From: Streptomyces bluensis
GTDB lineage: Bacteria; Actinomycetota; Actinomycetes; Streptomycetales; Streptomycetaceae
Direction of reading: 5' to 3'
DNA length: 64,000 bases
NCBI RefSeq assembly: GCF_014650715.1
Contig: NZ_BMVM01000024.1
Coordinates: forward strand, 26,730-90,729
The translations under genes and the position numbers were made by a program. Positions 57,370 through 64,000 of this stretch are shown here, piece after piece. The notes beneath the pieces were generated by a model, which was not told the DNA's origin, did not search any database, and saw nothing but the letters and a program-made list of their open reading frames with translations. Positions within the stretch are counted from its first letter, which is position 1. The number at the start of each line of letters is the position of its first letter.

Positions 57370-58158
57370 TCAGCGCACCCCCCGCTCCCGCTCCTCCACA
57401 ACGGAGTTGTACGCCGCCACCTGCGCCCGCCGAGCCGTCCGCTCCACGGGCCGAAGGGCCGACGCCCGCGCCGCCATCTCCGAGGCGCTCACCGCACCCC
57501 CGTGCCCCCGCTCGTACGCCACCGAGATCAGCAACCCCACTCGCTGGGCCAGCTCCAGCACCCGTACCGCACGCGGCGGATACCCCGGCGCCAGCACCTC
57601 ACGCCCACGCTCGGACCGCGCCCGGTAAGCGTCGATCGCCGCCTCCGCCACCGGCCCCGAGGCCGCCACGTCCAGCCGCGACAGCACCTCCGTCGCCTCC
57701 CGCAACGCCTCCGCCAGCTCCCGCTCGGCCTCCCCGAGGGACGGCACGTCGGCCGGCGGAGCCTCCCGCACCGCCAGACAGTGCCAGACGACCTCCACGT
57801 GCACATCGCCGTCGGGCCCTGCCTCCTGTACCTCCGGCACCAGCCCCAGAGCGGCCCCGTGACAGATCACCGCCTGCTCCGCGTCGAGCGCCCGCGCATT
57901 GAACTCCGGCGGCCCGCTCAGCCCCAGCGGATGCCCCGGAGCGGGCAGCGCCACCCGCAACCCACTCGCACCGAGCGACCGCAGCCGCCCCAGTGCCAGC
58001 GTCAGACCGACCGGCCCCGACTCCCCGGGCAACCCGTCGACCCGGTGCACGGCATCCTCCCCGACGATCGCGAGCACCGCGTCATCCGGTGAGACAAGTC
58101 CGGCCAAGAGGGCATTTCCCCATGCGGCGAGGCGTCCTGAACGTGGTTCCGAGAGCAT
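57370..58158 (-). CDS. Conserved Streptomyces hypothetical protein
   Basis: 262 residues from MLSEPRSGRLAAW. The N-terminal part has AWGNALLAGLVSPDDAVLAIVGEDAVHRV, then LTLALGRLRSLGASGLRVALPAPGHPLGL. The rest is a helix-rich domain (about 140-255). No motif with a known enzyme is recognised. It is divergent from the ABC ATPase gene 58329 with 170 bases between. Confidence 0.7.
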   Translation of the reverse strand: MLSEPRSGRLAAWGNALLAGLVSPDDAVLAIVGEDAVHRVDGLPGESGPVGLTLALGRLRSLGASGLRVALPAPGHPLGLSGPPEFNARALDAEQAVICHGAALGLVPEVQEAGPDGDVHVEVVWHCLAVREAPPADVPSLGEAERELAEALREATEVLSRLDVAASGPVAEAAIDAYRARSERGREVLAPGYPPRAVRVLELAQRVGLLISVAYERGHGGAVSASEMAARASALRPVERTARRAQVAAYNSVVEERERGVR

Positions 58159-58328
58159 GCTCCCCACCCTAAGGACCGACCGATGGGATGGAGCGCCGGG
58201 CCGGTGGCGTAGATTTCCCTGGGGGCCGCGCACCACAAGGCGAGGGCGGCGCCCACAGGCGTACGTGACAGCCGAGACCAGGCCGACATCCGAGACAGGC
58301 CGACACTGCAAGGGGAGACAGCGCGCTC

Positions 58329-59120
58329 ATGAGCGATGTTCTGGAGCTGGAGGACGTATCCGTGGTCCGCGAGGGCCGGGCTCTGGTGGACCAGGTCTCC
58401 TGGTCGGTCAAGGAGGGCGAGCGCTGGGTCATCCTCGGCCCCAACGGCGCCGGGAAAACCACTCTCCTGAACCTCGCCTCCAGCTACCTCTTCCCCAGCA
58501 AGGGCACCGCCACCATCCTCGGCGACACCCTCGGCAAGGTCGACGTCTTCGAGCTGCGCCCGCGCATCGGCGTGGCGGGCATCGCCATGGCCGAGAAGCT
58601 CCCCAAGCGCCAGACCGTCCTGCAGACCGTGCTGACCGCCGCCTACGGCATGACGGCCACCTGGAACGAGGACTACGAAGAGGTCGACGAGCACCGCGCC
58701 CGCGCCTTCCTCGACCGCCTCGGCATGACCGAGTACGTGGACCGCAGGTTCGGCACCCTCTCCGAGGGCGAACGCAAGCGCACCCTCATCGCCCGCGCGC
58801 TGATGGTCGACCCCGAGCTGCTCCTCCTCGACGAGCCGGCCGCCGGCCTCGACCTCGGCGGCCGCGAGGACCTCGTACGCCGTCTCGGCCGCCTGGCCCG
58901 CGACCCGATCGCGCCCTCCATGATCATGGTCACCCACCACGTCGAGGAGATCCCGCCGGGCTTCACCCACGTCCTCATGATCCGCCAGGGCAAGGTTCTC
59001 GCGGCCGGCCCGCTGGAACTGGAGCTCACCTCGCGCAACCTCTCCCTCTGCTTCGGCCTCCCCCTGGTCGTCGAACAGGTCGGCGACCGCTGGACCGCCC
59101 AGGGCCTGCCGCTGACCTGA
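58329..59120 (+). CDS. ABC transporter ATP-binding protein
   Basis: 263-residue ABC ATPase. Walker A GPNGAGKTT (about 37-45), signature LSEGERKRT and Walker B LLLLDEPAAGLDLGG are complete, and the H-loop is in VTHHVEEIPPG. No permease gene is adjacent. It fits the ABC-ATPase group close to nickel/cobalt or molybdate importer subunits but cannot be assigned. It is followed 119 bases later by NfeD and SPFH genes. Confidence 0.9.
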   Translation: MSDVLELEDVSVVREGRALVDQVSWSVKEGERWVILGPNGAGKTTLLNLASSYLFPSKGTATILGDTLGKVDVFELRPRIGVAGIAMAEKLPKRQTVLQTVLTAAYGMTATWNEDYEEVDEHRARAFLDRLGMTEYVDRRFGTLSEGERKRTLIARALMVDPELLLLDEPAAGLDLGGREDLVRRLGRLARDPIAPSMIMVTHHVEEIPPGFTHVLMIRQGKVLAAGPLELELTSRNLSLCFGLPLVVEQVGDRWTAQGLPLT

Positions 59121-59239
59121 CCACCAAACCCTCGCATCCGCCCGAGAGTTGGACCACCCGGCCCCACAACCCGGGCTGGACTGCCACAACTTGATCAGGC
59201 GCTCTGTCCGCGGGACCGTTGCGGTCCTACCATGGCCAT

Positions 59240-59671
59240 GTGGACAGCATCGACGCATGGGTATGGTGGCTGGTCGGCGCAGCCGGGCTCGGGGTCGCGC
59301 TCGTCGTGACCGCGATGCCGGAGCTGGGCATGCTCGCTGTAGGCGCCGTCGCAGGCGCCGTGACCGCGGGGCTCGGTGGCGATGTCGTGCTCCAAGTGGT
59401 CGTGTTCGCCGTCGTCTCGACCGCTCTCATCGCCGTCGTACGACCCATCGCGGCCCGGCACCGCTCCCAGAGGCCCCAACACTCCACGGGCATAGACGCG
59501 TTGAAGGGCAAGCACGCCGTCGTACTGGAACGAGTCGACAGCAGAGGCGGCCGGATCAAGCTCGCCGGGGAAGTCTGGTCGGCACGCGCTCTCGACGCCG
59601 CACAGGCCTACGAGGTGGGTCAGGAAGTGGACGTCGTGGACATTGAGGGCGCCACGGCGATCATCATGTGA
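59240..59671 (+). CDS. NfeD-like membrane protein
   Basis: 143 residues from the GTG giving VDSIDAWVWW; start uncertain. Three hydrophobic helices in the first 75 residues (WLVGAAGLGVALVVTAM; LGMLAVGAVAGAVTAGL; VVFAVVSTALIAVV) are followed by an OB-fold-like C-terminal domain (about 85-143, GRIKLAGEVWSARAL). NfeD proteins work with SPFH/stomatin partners at membranes, and the SPFH gene lies 131 bases downstream. Confidence 0.83.
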   Translation: MDSIDAWVWWLVGAAGLGVALVVTAMPELGMLAVGAVAGAVTAGLGGDVVLQVVVFAVVSTALIAVVRPIAARHRSQRPQHSTGIDALKGKHAVVLERVDSRGGRIKLAGEVWSARALDAAQAYEVGQEVDVVDIEGATAIIM

Positions 59672-59802
59672 TCTCGCACGACGGAACTGGGCCGAAGGCC
59701 CACCTGGGAGTCTGTGTTCTGTCAGACTCGTCCAGCAAGATCTTCAACAAGCATAAGATCCTCCCGAAGCGCCGAAGCGGAGAAGGGTACGGGGAAGCCA
59801 CG

Positions 59803-60762
59803 ATGGGACCGATCGTCATCGTCCTGATCATTCTGGTGGTGTTGGTCTTCATCGCGTTGATCAAGACCATCCAGGTCATCCCACAGGCCAGCGCCGCCAT
59901 CGTCGAGCGCTTCGGCCGTTACACACGGACACTCAACGCGGGCCTGAACATCGTGGTCCCGTTCATAGACACCATCCGCAACCGCATCGACCTGCGCGAA
60001 CAGGTCGTCCCGTTCCCACCCCAGCCGGTGATCACCCAGGACAACCTGGTCGTCAACATCGACACCGTCATCTACTACCAGGTGACCGACGCACGCGCTG
60101 CCACCTATGAGGTCGCCAGCTACATCCAGGCGATCGAGCAGCTCACCGTCACCACCCTCCGCAACATCATCGGTGGCATGGACCTGGAACGGACCCTGAC
60201 CTCCCGCGAGGAGATCAACGCGGCCCTGCGAGGAGTCCTCGACGAGGCCACCGGCAAGTGGGGTATCCGCGTCAACCGCGTGGAGCTCAAGGCCATCGAG
60301 CCCCCGACCTCCATCCAGGACTCGATGGAGAAGCAGATGCGCGCCGACCGTGACAAGCGCGCCGCGATCCTCACCGCCGAAGGCATCCGCCAGTCGCAGA
60401 TCCTCACCGCCGAAGGTGAGAAGCAGTCCGCGATCCTGCGCGCCGAGGGCGAGGCCAAGGCGGCGGCCCTGAAGGCCGAGGGTGAGGCCCAGGCCATCCG
60501 TACGGTCTTCGAGTCCATCCACGCCGGAGACCCCGACCAGAAGCTGCTCTCCTACCAGTACCTCCAGATGCTGCCGAAGATCGCCGAGGGCGACGCCAAC
60601 AAGCTCTGGATCGTCCCCAGCGAAATCGGAGACGCCCTCAAGGGCCTCTCCGGAGCCATCGGCAACTTCGGCCCGATGACCGGCGGTTCAGGCGGCCCGG
60701 GCACGGTCCCCGCCCCGGCTTCCGGAATGGAACGCCGAGAGAAGCCGTCCATCACGGACTGA
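59803..60762 (+). CDS. SPFH/stomatin-like membrane protein
   Basis: 319 residues with an N-terminal membrane helix (VIVLIILVVLVFIALI). The SPFH domain follows: QASAAIVERFGRYTRTL, then GLNIVVPFIDTIRNRIDLRE, VTTLRNIIGGMDLERTL. A coiled-coil of ILTAEG/ILRAEG repeats lies at about 200-235. The polar C-terminus has Gly/Pro stretches. It scaffolds membrane domains, probably with the NfeD protein. It ends before a GNRA-loop terminator. Confidence 0.93.
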   Translation: MGPIVIVLIILVVLVFIALIKTIQVIPQASAAIVERFGRYTRTLNAGLNIVVPFIDTIRNRIDLREQVVPFPPQPVITQDNLVVNIDTVIYYQVTDARAATYEVASYIQAIEQLTVTTLRNIIGGMDLERTLTSREEINAALRGVLDEATGKWGIRVNRVELKAIEPPTSIQDSMEKQMRADRDKRAAILTAEGIRQSQILTAEGEKQSAILRAEGEAKAAALKAEGEAQAIRTVFESIHAGDPDQKLLSYQYLQMLPKIAEGDANKLWIVPSEIGDALKGLSGAIGNFGPMTGGSGGPGTVPAPASGMERREKPSITD

Positions 60763-60767
60763 GGGGT

Positions 60768-60791
60768 CCCGCGCCCCGAAAGGGGCGCGGG
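60768..60791 (+). terminator. Terminator with GAAA loop after the SPFH gene
   Basis: Perfect 10-bp arms CCCGCGCCCC / GGGGCGCGGG close on a GAAA tetraloop, six bases after the stop. A standard Streptomyces terminator. Confidence 0.88.
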
Positions 60792-60802
60792 GCTGTATCG
60801 AT

Positions 60803-60846
60803 ATGCGGCTGCGCCGCGTGGGCGCGACCAGCCACGAACGGCCCGC
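60803..60846. repeat. GCGGCTGCGCCGCG intergenic repeat element
   Basis: ATGCGGCTGCGCCGCGTGGG, then CGCGACCAGCCACGAA, matches a short motif I remember as recurrent after Streptomyces terminators. It lies between the SPFH terminator and the HNH gene. Confidence 0.45.
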
Positions 60847-60871
60847 AGTTTCCCGCCGACCTCACGAATCC

Positions 60872-61378
60872 CTACGCAGCGGACTGACCCAACCAATCCG
60901 GCAGAGCCTCAAGGTCGTCCCGGCCGAGCGCCAGCAACATCGCATCGGCCGGCGTCGGCTCGAACGGCTGCCGCAGCAGTGGCATACCCGCCTGCTCCGG
61001 AGTACGGTCCGCCTTGCGGTGGTTGTCCTCCGCGCACGAGGCCACCGTGTTCAGCCACGTGTCCTCACCGCCCCGCGACCGCGGCACCACATGGTCCACG
61101 GTCGTCGCCCGCCTGCCGCAGTACGCGCACCTGTGACGGTCGCGCACCAGCACCCCCCGCCTCGACCATGGAGCTTGTCTTCGGAACGGCACCCGTACGT
61201 ACCTGCAGAGTCTGATCACCCGGGGCGCCGGTATGTCGACCGCGGCTCCGCGCATGCGCAGTTCGGGGTGGGTCTGCTCCACGACGGCCTTGTCCTGCAG
61301 CACCAGCACGACGGCGCGGTTCAGCGTCACCGTCGACAGCGGCTCGAAGCTCGCGTTCAGTACCAGCGTGTCCCGCAT
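60872..61378 (-). CDS. HNH endonuclease family protein
   Basis: 168 residues; start ATG 61378 chosen because AGGAGGTG is 8 bases upstream. The HNH motif is visible as CAYCGRRATTVDHVVPRSRG followed by NTVASCAEDNHRKADR with the C-x2-C zinc pairs. The N-terminal 60 residues (LVLNASFEPLSTVTLNRAVV) are the standard actinobacterial lead for this small family. Activity against DNA is expected but its target is unknown. It is separated from the PEBP gene by a terminator. Confidence 0.9.
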   Translation of the reverse strand: MRDTLVLNASFEPLSTVTLNRAVVLVLQDKAVVEQTHPELRMRGAAVDIPAPRVIRLCRYVRVPFRRQAPWSRRGVLVRDRHRCAYCGRRATTVDHVVPRSRGGEDTWLNTVASCAEDNHRKADRTPEQAGMPLLRQPFEPTPADAMLLALGRDDLEALPDWLGQSAA

Positions 61379-61458
61379 TCCAGCCCACCTCCTGTGCACC
61401 GCCCACCCCCTGGCGGGCTTGGATCAACTCTGGCCGGGCACGCCGAGATGGACAACGC

Positions 61459-61500
61459 AATAAAAATGCCCGCCTCTGATCAATTCCAAGACCAGAGGCG
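61459..61500 (-). terminator. Intrinsic terminator of the PEBP gene (minus strand)
   Basis: Arms CGCCTCTG / CAGAGGCG with a 14-base loop. On the minus strand the stem is followed by GGGCATTTTTATT, a good T-run. It separates the PEBP gene from the HNH gene. Confidence 0.8.
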
Positions 61501-61544
61501 AGCAAACGTTCAATGAACGTCAGTCTGCGGCAATCCGCATCAGC

Positions 61545-62084
61545 TCAGCTGTCGGCGACAGCCTCGTATTCACCGATCAGCTGAGCTCGCGCCAGCGTGT
61601 GGAACCGCAGATTGAACCCCACCACCGCGGGCGAGGCGTCCGAGTCCGGGCCGAGCTTCTCCTGGTCCACGGCGTACACCGTGAACACATAGCGGTGCGC
61701 CGGGTCTCCGGGCGGCGGTGCGGCACCGCCGAAGTCCTTCGTCCCGTAGTCATTGCGCGCCTGCACCGCGCCCTTCGGAAGCCCCTCGAACTTGCCCGTG
61801 CCCGCGCCCGCCGGCAACGCCGTGACGGAGGCGGGGATGTCGAACACCACCCAGTGCCAGAACCCGCTCCCGGTCGGGGCATCCGGGTCGTAGCACGTCA
61901 CGGCGAAACTCTTGGTCTCCGGCGGGAAGCCCTCCCAGCGCAGCTGCGGCGAGGTGTTCCCCGCCGCGTAGACCTGAGCGTCCTTCAGCGTCGCCCCCGG
62001 TTCGACGTCCTCGCTCGTGACCGTGAACGACGGCACGACCGGATGAAAGTCATGGGGGAGCGGCGGCCTGCTGGGCTCGGTCAC
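61545..62084 (-). CDS. YbhB/PEBP family protein (Raf kinase inhibitor-like)
   Basis: 179 residues from the GTG with AGGAGGT upstream. PEBP-fold marks: CYDPDAPTGSGFWHWVVFDI, then ARNDYGTKDFGGAAPPPGDP and HRYVFTVYAVDQEKL. No signal peptide. Bacterial YbhB proteins bind small ligands, with unknown biology. It is the gene after the SpoOM-like gene on the same strand, and 41 bases apart. Confidence 0.9.
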   Translation of the reverse strand: MTEPSRPPLPHDFHPVVPSFTVTSEDVEPGATLKDAQVYAAGNTSPQLRWEGFPPETKSFAVTCYDPDAPTGSGFWHWVVFDIPASVTALPAGAGTGKFEGLPKGAVQARNDYGTKDFGGAAPPPGDPAHRYVFTVYAVDQEKLGPDSDASPAVVGFNLRFHTLARAQLIGEYEAVADS

Positions 62085-62125
62085 CTCGGTACCTCCTGGT
62101 GGGTTGGAATCGCTCGTTCCTGAGC

Positions 62126-62908
62126 CTAGAACCAGTTGCGCCTGCTGCCGACCTCGGACAGCCACTGGTTCAGATAGGCCGTCCAGTCGGTGCCCTGGTA
62201 GTTGTTCAGCCCCACCTGGAAGGAGCGGAAAGTGTCGCTGCCCTCGCTGAACAGACCCGGCTTCTTGTCCATCTCCAGCACGACGTCCATCTCGTGCTCG
62301 TCCGCCACGAAGCTCAGCTCGACCTGGTGCAGGCCGCGGTACTGCTGCGGCGGGAGGAACTCGATCTCCTGGTAGAAGGGCAGCCTCTGCCGCGTACCCC
62401 GGATGTGCCCGCGCTCCAGGTCCGCGTTCTTGAAGCGGAATCCCAGCTGGATGAAGGCATCCAGGAGCGCCTGCTGCGCCGGCAGCGGGTGCACGTTGAC
62501 CGGGTCCAGGTCACCGGAGTCGATGGCCCGCGCGATCTCCAGTTCGGTCGTCACGCCGACGTTCATCCCACGCAGCGCCTGACCCTCGATCATCGTGATC
62601 GGCGTCTCCCACGGGATCTCCAGACCGAACGGCACGGCGTGCACCGCCTCGGCCTTCAGCTCGAAGGCCCCACCGAGCCGGACCTTGAAGAACTCGATGT
62701 CCTGCTTGTACTCCGTGTCCTGGCCCTCGACCTCGACCTTGGCCTGCAGCCCGACCGACAGCCCCTCAATCTGCTGGTCCACCGAGCCGCCCTGGATACG
62801 CACCTCACCCTGGACGACGCCGCCCGGTACGACGTTGACCTCGGTCAGCACCGTCTCGACCGAAGCACCACCGGCTCCCAGGCTCGCGAGCAGCCGCTTG
62901 AACCCCAT
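62126..62908 (-). CDS. SpoOM-like sporulation control protein
   Basis: 260 residues with the arrestin-like Spo0M fold. MGFKRLLASLGAGGASVETV starts the domain; later GGVVQGEVRIQGGSVDQQIEGL and PFGLEIPWETPITMIEGQAL are conserved. In Bacillus Spo0M influences sporulation and cell division. In Streptomyces the role is unclear. It is monocistronic or co-transcribed with the PEBP gene. Confidence 0.9.
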   Translation of the reverse strand: MGFKRLLASLGAGGASVETVLTEVNVVPGGVVQGEVRIQGGSVDQQIEGLSVGLQAKVEVEGQDTEYKQDIEFFKVRLGGAFELKAEAVHAVPFGLEIPWETPITMIEGQALRGMNVGVTTELEIARAIDSGDLDPVNVHPLPAQQALLDAFIQLGFRFKNADLERGHIRGTRQRLPFYQEIEFLPPQQYRGLHQVELSFVADEHEMDVVLEMDKKPGLFSEGSDTFRSFQVGLNNYQGTDWTAYLNQWLSEVGSRRNWF

Positions 62909-63081
62909 GTCTCTTCCTCCCCAGGCAACGCCTGTGCCGTCTATGAAGCCCTGTTCCGTACGGATCCTTGATCCCTAGAAACGCGATCCAGCCGCGACCG
63001 GTTCCGCGCCCTTACCCTTCCAAGGCGGACGCCACCCGACGACCCGTCGGTACCCACCCGTCTGGACTACGCTCGTACGCC

Positions 63082-63723
63082 ATGATCGCGACCCCCGACC
63101 GTACGCCCCTCACCCGTGAGTTCTTCAACCGACCCGTCCTTGAGGTCGCACCGGACCTCCTGGGCCGCGTCCTCGTACGCACCACCCCGGACGGTCCGAT
63201 CGAACTCCGCCTCACCGAGGTCGAGGCATACGACGGCGAGAACGACCCCGGCTCCCACGCCTACCGTGGCCGCACAGCCCGCAACGAGGTGATGTACGGT
63301 CCGCCCGGCCACGTGTACGTCTACTTCACCTACGGGATGTGGCACTGCATGAATCTGGTGTGCGGCCCGGAAGGCCGGGCGAGCGCGGTACTGCTGCGGG
63401 CCGGTGAGGTCATAGTGGGCGCTGAACTCGCCCGCAAACGTCGAATCTCGGCCCGGAACGACAAGGAACTGGCCAAAGGTCCGGCCCGCCTGACCATGGC
63501 CCTGGGCGTGGACCGGGCCCTCGACGGTGCGGACGCGTGCGCTGCCCCCGACAGCCCCTTCGCCACCCTGACCGGCACTCCCGTAGCCCCCGACCAGGTA
63601 CGAAGCGGCCCCCGCACCGGCGTCGCGGGCGACGGAGGCATCCACCCCTGGCGCTACTGGATCGGCAACGACCCCACGGTGAGCCCATACCGGGCGCACA
63701 CCCCCCGCCGCCGCCGAACTTGA
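63082..63723 (+). CDS. 3-methyladenine DNA glycosylase (AAG/MPG family)
   Basis: 213 residues from MIATPDRTPL. It excises alkylated purines such as 3-methyladenine and starts base excision repair. The catalytic glutamate is in LTEVEAYDGENDPGSHAYRG. MYGPPGHVYVYFTYGMWHCM forms the base-flipping pocket. Length is standard for bacterial MPG. It lies next to the rRNA operon. Confidence 0.93.
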   Translation: MIATPDRTPLTREFFNRPVLEVAPDLLGRVLVRTTPDGPIELRLTEVEAYDGENDPGSHAYRGRTARNEVMYGPPGHVYVYFTYGMWHCMNLVCGPEGRASAVLLRAGEVIVGAELARKRRISARNDKELAKGPARLTMALGVDRALDGADACAAPDSPFATLTGTPVAPDQVRSGPRTGVAGDGGIHPWRYWIGNDPTVSPYRAHTPRRRRT

Positions 63724-63835
63724 CGCGTCCCCGCGAGATCCGTAGCGTAGCCCGAGCCGCTTGAACCGGGTACTGCGTTTGGTCAGCAGCCGGAGGCGGC
63801 AACCCCACTACCTACAGCTCCCCTTCAACGGGGGC

Positions 63836-63864
63836 GAATTCAGTGTGCGCGCATGCCTGAATTC
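63836..63864. promoter_or_regulatory. 8-bp inverted repeat between the glycosylase gene and the rrn leader
   Basis: GAATTCAG-(13 bases)-CTGAATTC, perfect arms. A CCCC-TTCAAC-GGGG hairpin just before it (63819-63834) may end the glycosylase transcript. The inverted repeat may be a regulatory site of the rrn promoter. Confidence 0.45.
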
Positions 63865-64000
63865 CGTGCCTGCGGAACTCGATTATGAGTTTCCCGAGGG
63901 AATCGGCTAACGTAGTGGATGTCGAAAGGCGAAAAGCCCGCCGACAAACTCCCGCCGACTGGGAATCAGGCCCGAAAGGATCTGATAGAGTCGGAAACAC
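63865..64000 (+). promoter_or_regulatory. Promoter and leader of an rRNA operon (partial)
   Basis: The right edge contains GGATCTGATAGAGTCGGAAA, a sequence I recognise as the repeated Streptomyces pre-16S leader. Upstream GGGAATCAGGCCCGAAAGGA and the purine-rich segment GAAAGGCGAAAAGCCCG fit the same leader. TAGTGG (63913-63918) and TAGAGT (63986-63991) are possible -10 boxes. The 16S gene itself is beyond the window. Confidence 0.7.

Noticed and set aside
63812..64000. 62-codon minus-strand open frame at the right edge
   Set aside because: It lies over the rrn leader and has no family or ribosome-site support.

Overview
The window is high-GC actinobacterial DNA that reads as a Streptomyces chromosome arm-core segment. 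Supporting genes include a ChpE-type chaplin, a streptophobe-family membrane protein, a SpoOM-like protein, a WhiJ/AbaA-type HTH + DUF397 + HATPase trio, a MoaA/TyrRS/FabG-FabI housekeeping set and, at the right edge, the characteristic leader of a Streptomyces rRNA operon. From memory the core gene order resembles the S. coelicolor SCO1790s-1840s region; this was not checked against a database.

Layout. 1-4.1 kb: the end of an enoyl-CoA hydratase gene and an Asp23/Gls24-AmaP envelope cluster of overlapping genes. 4.2-9.8 kb: a mostly leftward run (SDR, SURF1, small zinc protein, DEDDh exonuclease with BRCT, CopD-like membrane protein, class III CoA-transferase). 10-13.1 kb: two tandem secreted subtilisin-like proteases. 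13.5-16.7 kb: DUF485 protein plus acetate-type sodium symporter, then moaA. 16.8-22.1 kb: leftward small genes, tyrS and the TldD/TldE pair.

22.3-41.2 kb is an accessory island between tldD and fabG. It starts with three genes joined by 4-base stop/start overlaps: a 1759-residue DEAD-type helicase with a DUF1998/MZB region and a possible C-terminal VSR/DUF559-like nuclease, a DrmD-like SNF2 helicase, and a 1501-residue Eco57I-type adenine methyltransferase. The set looks like a DISARM class 1 relative in which the DrmA and DrmB roles sit in one polypeptide and no drmC is present. It is followed by the HTH/DUF397/HATPase regulatory trio, an overlapping mcrB-mcrC pair whose McrB carries an unusual winged-helix plus PUA/EVE-like front end, and a Phd-VapC toxin-antitoxin pair. 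Inference: this is an anti-phage defence island with a modification module, a modification-dependent nuclease and an addiction module.

41.3-64 kb returns to core genes: fabG-fabI, a small secreted or anchored protein, a GntR regulator divergent from a CynX/NimT-type transporter, SixA-like phosphatase, serB, streptophobe protein, a double-FHA ABC transporter, a QueA-like enzyme with an SDR, a GAF histidine kinase with a NarL-type response regulator, chaplin E, an ABC ATPase, NfeD and SPFH proteins, HNH nuclease, PEBP protein, SpoOM-like protein, 3-methyladenine glycosylase and the rrn leader. I saw no tRNA gene, CRISPR array, transposase or integrase.
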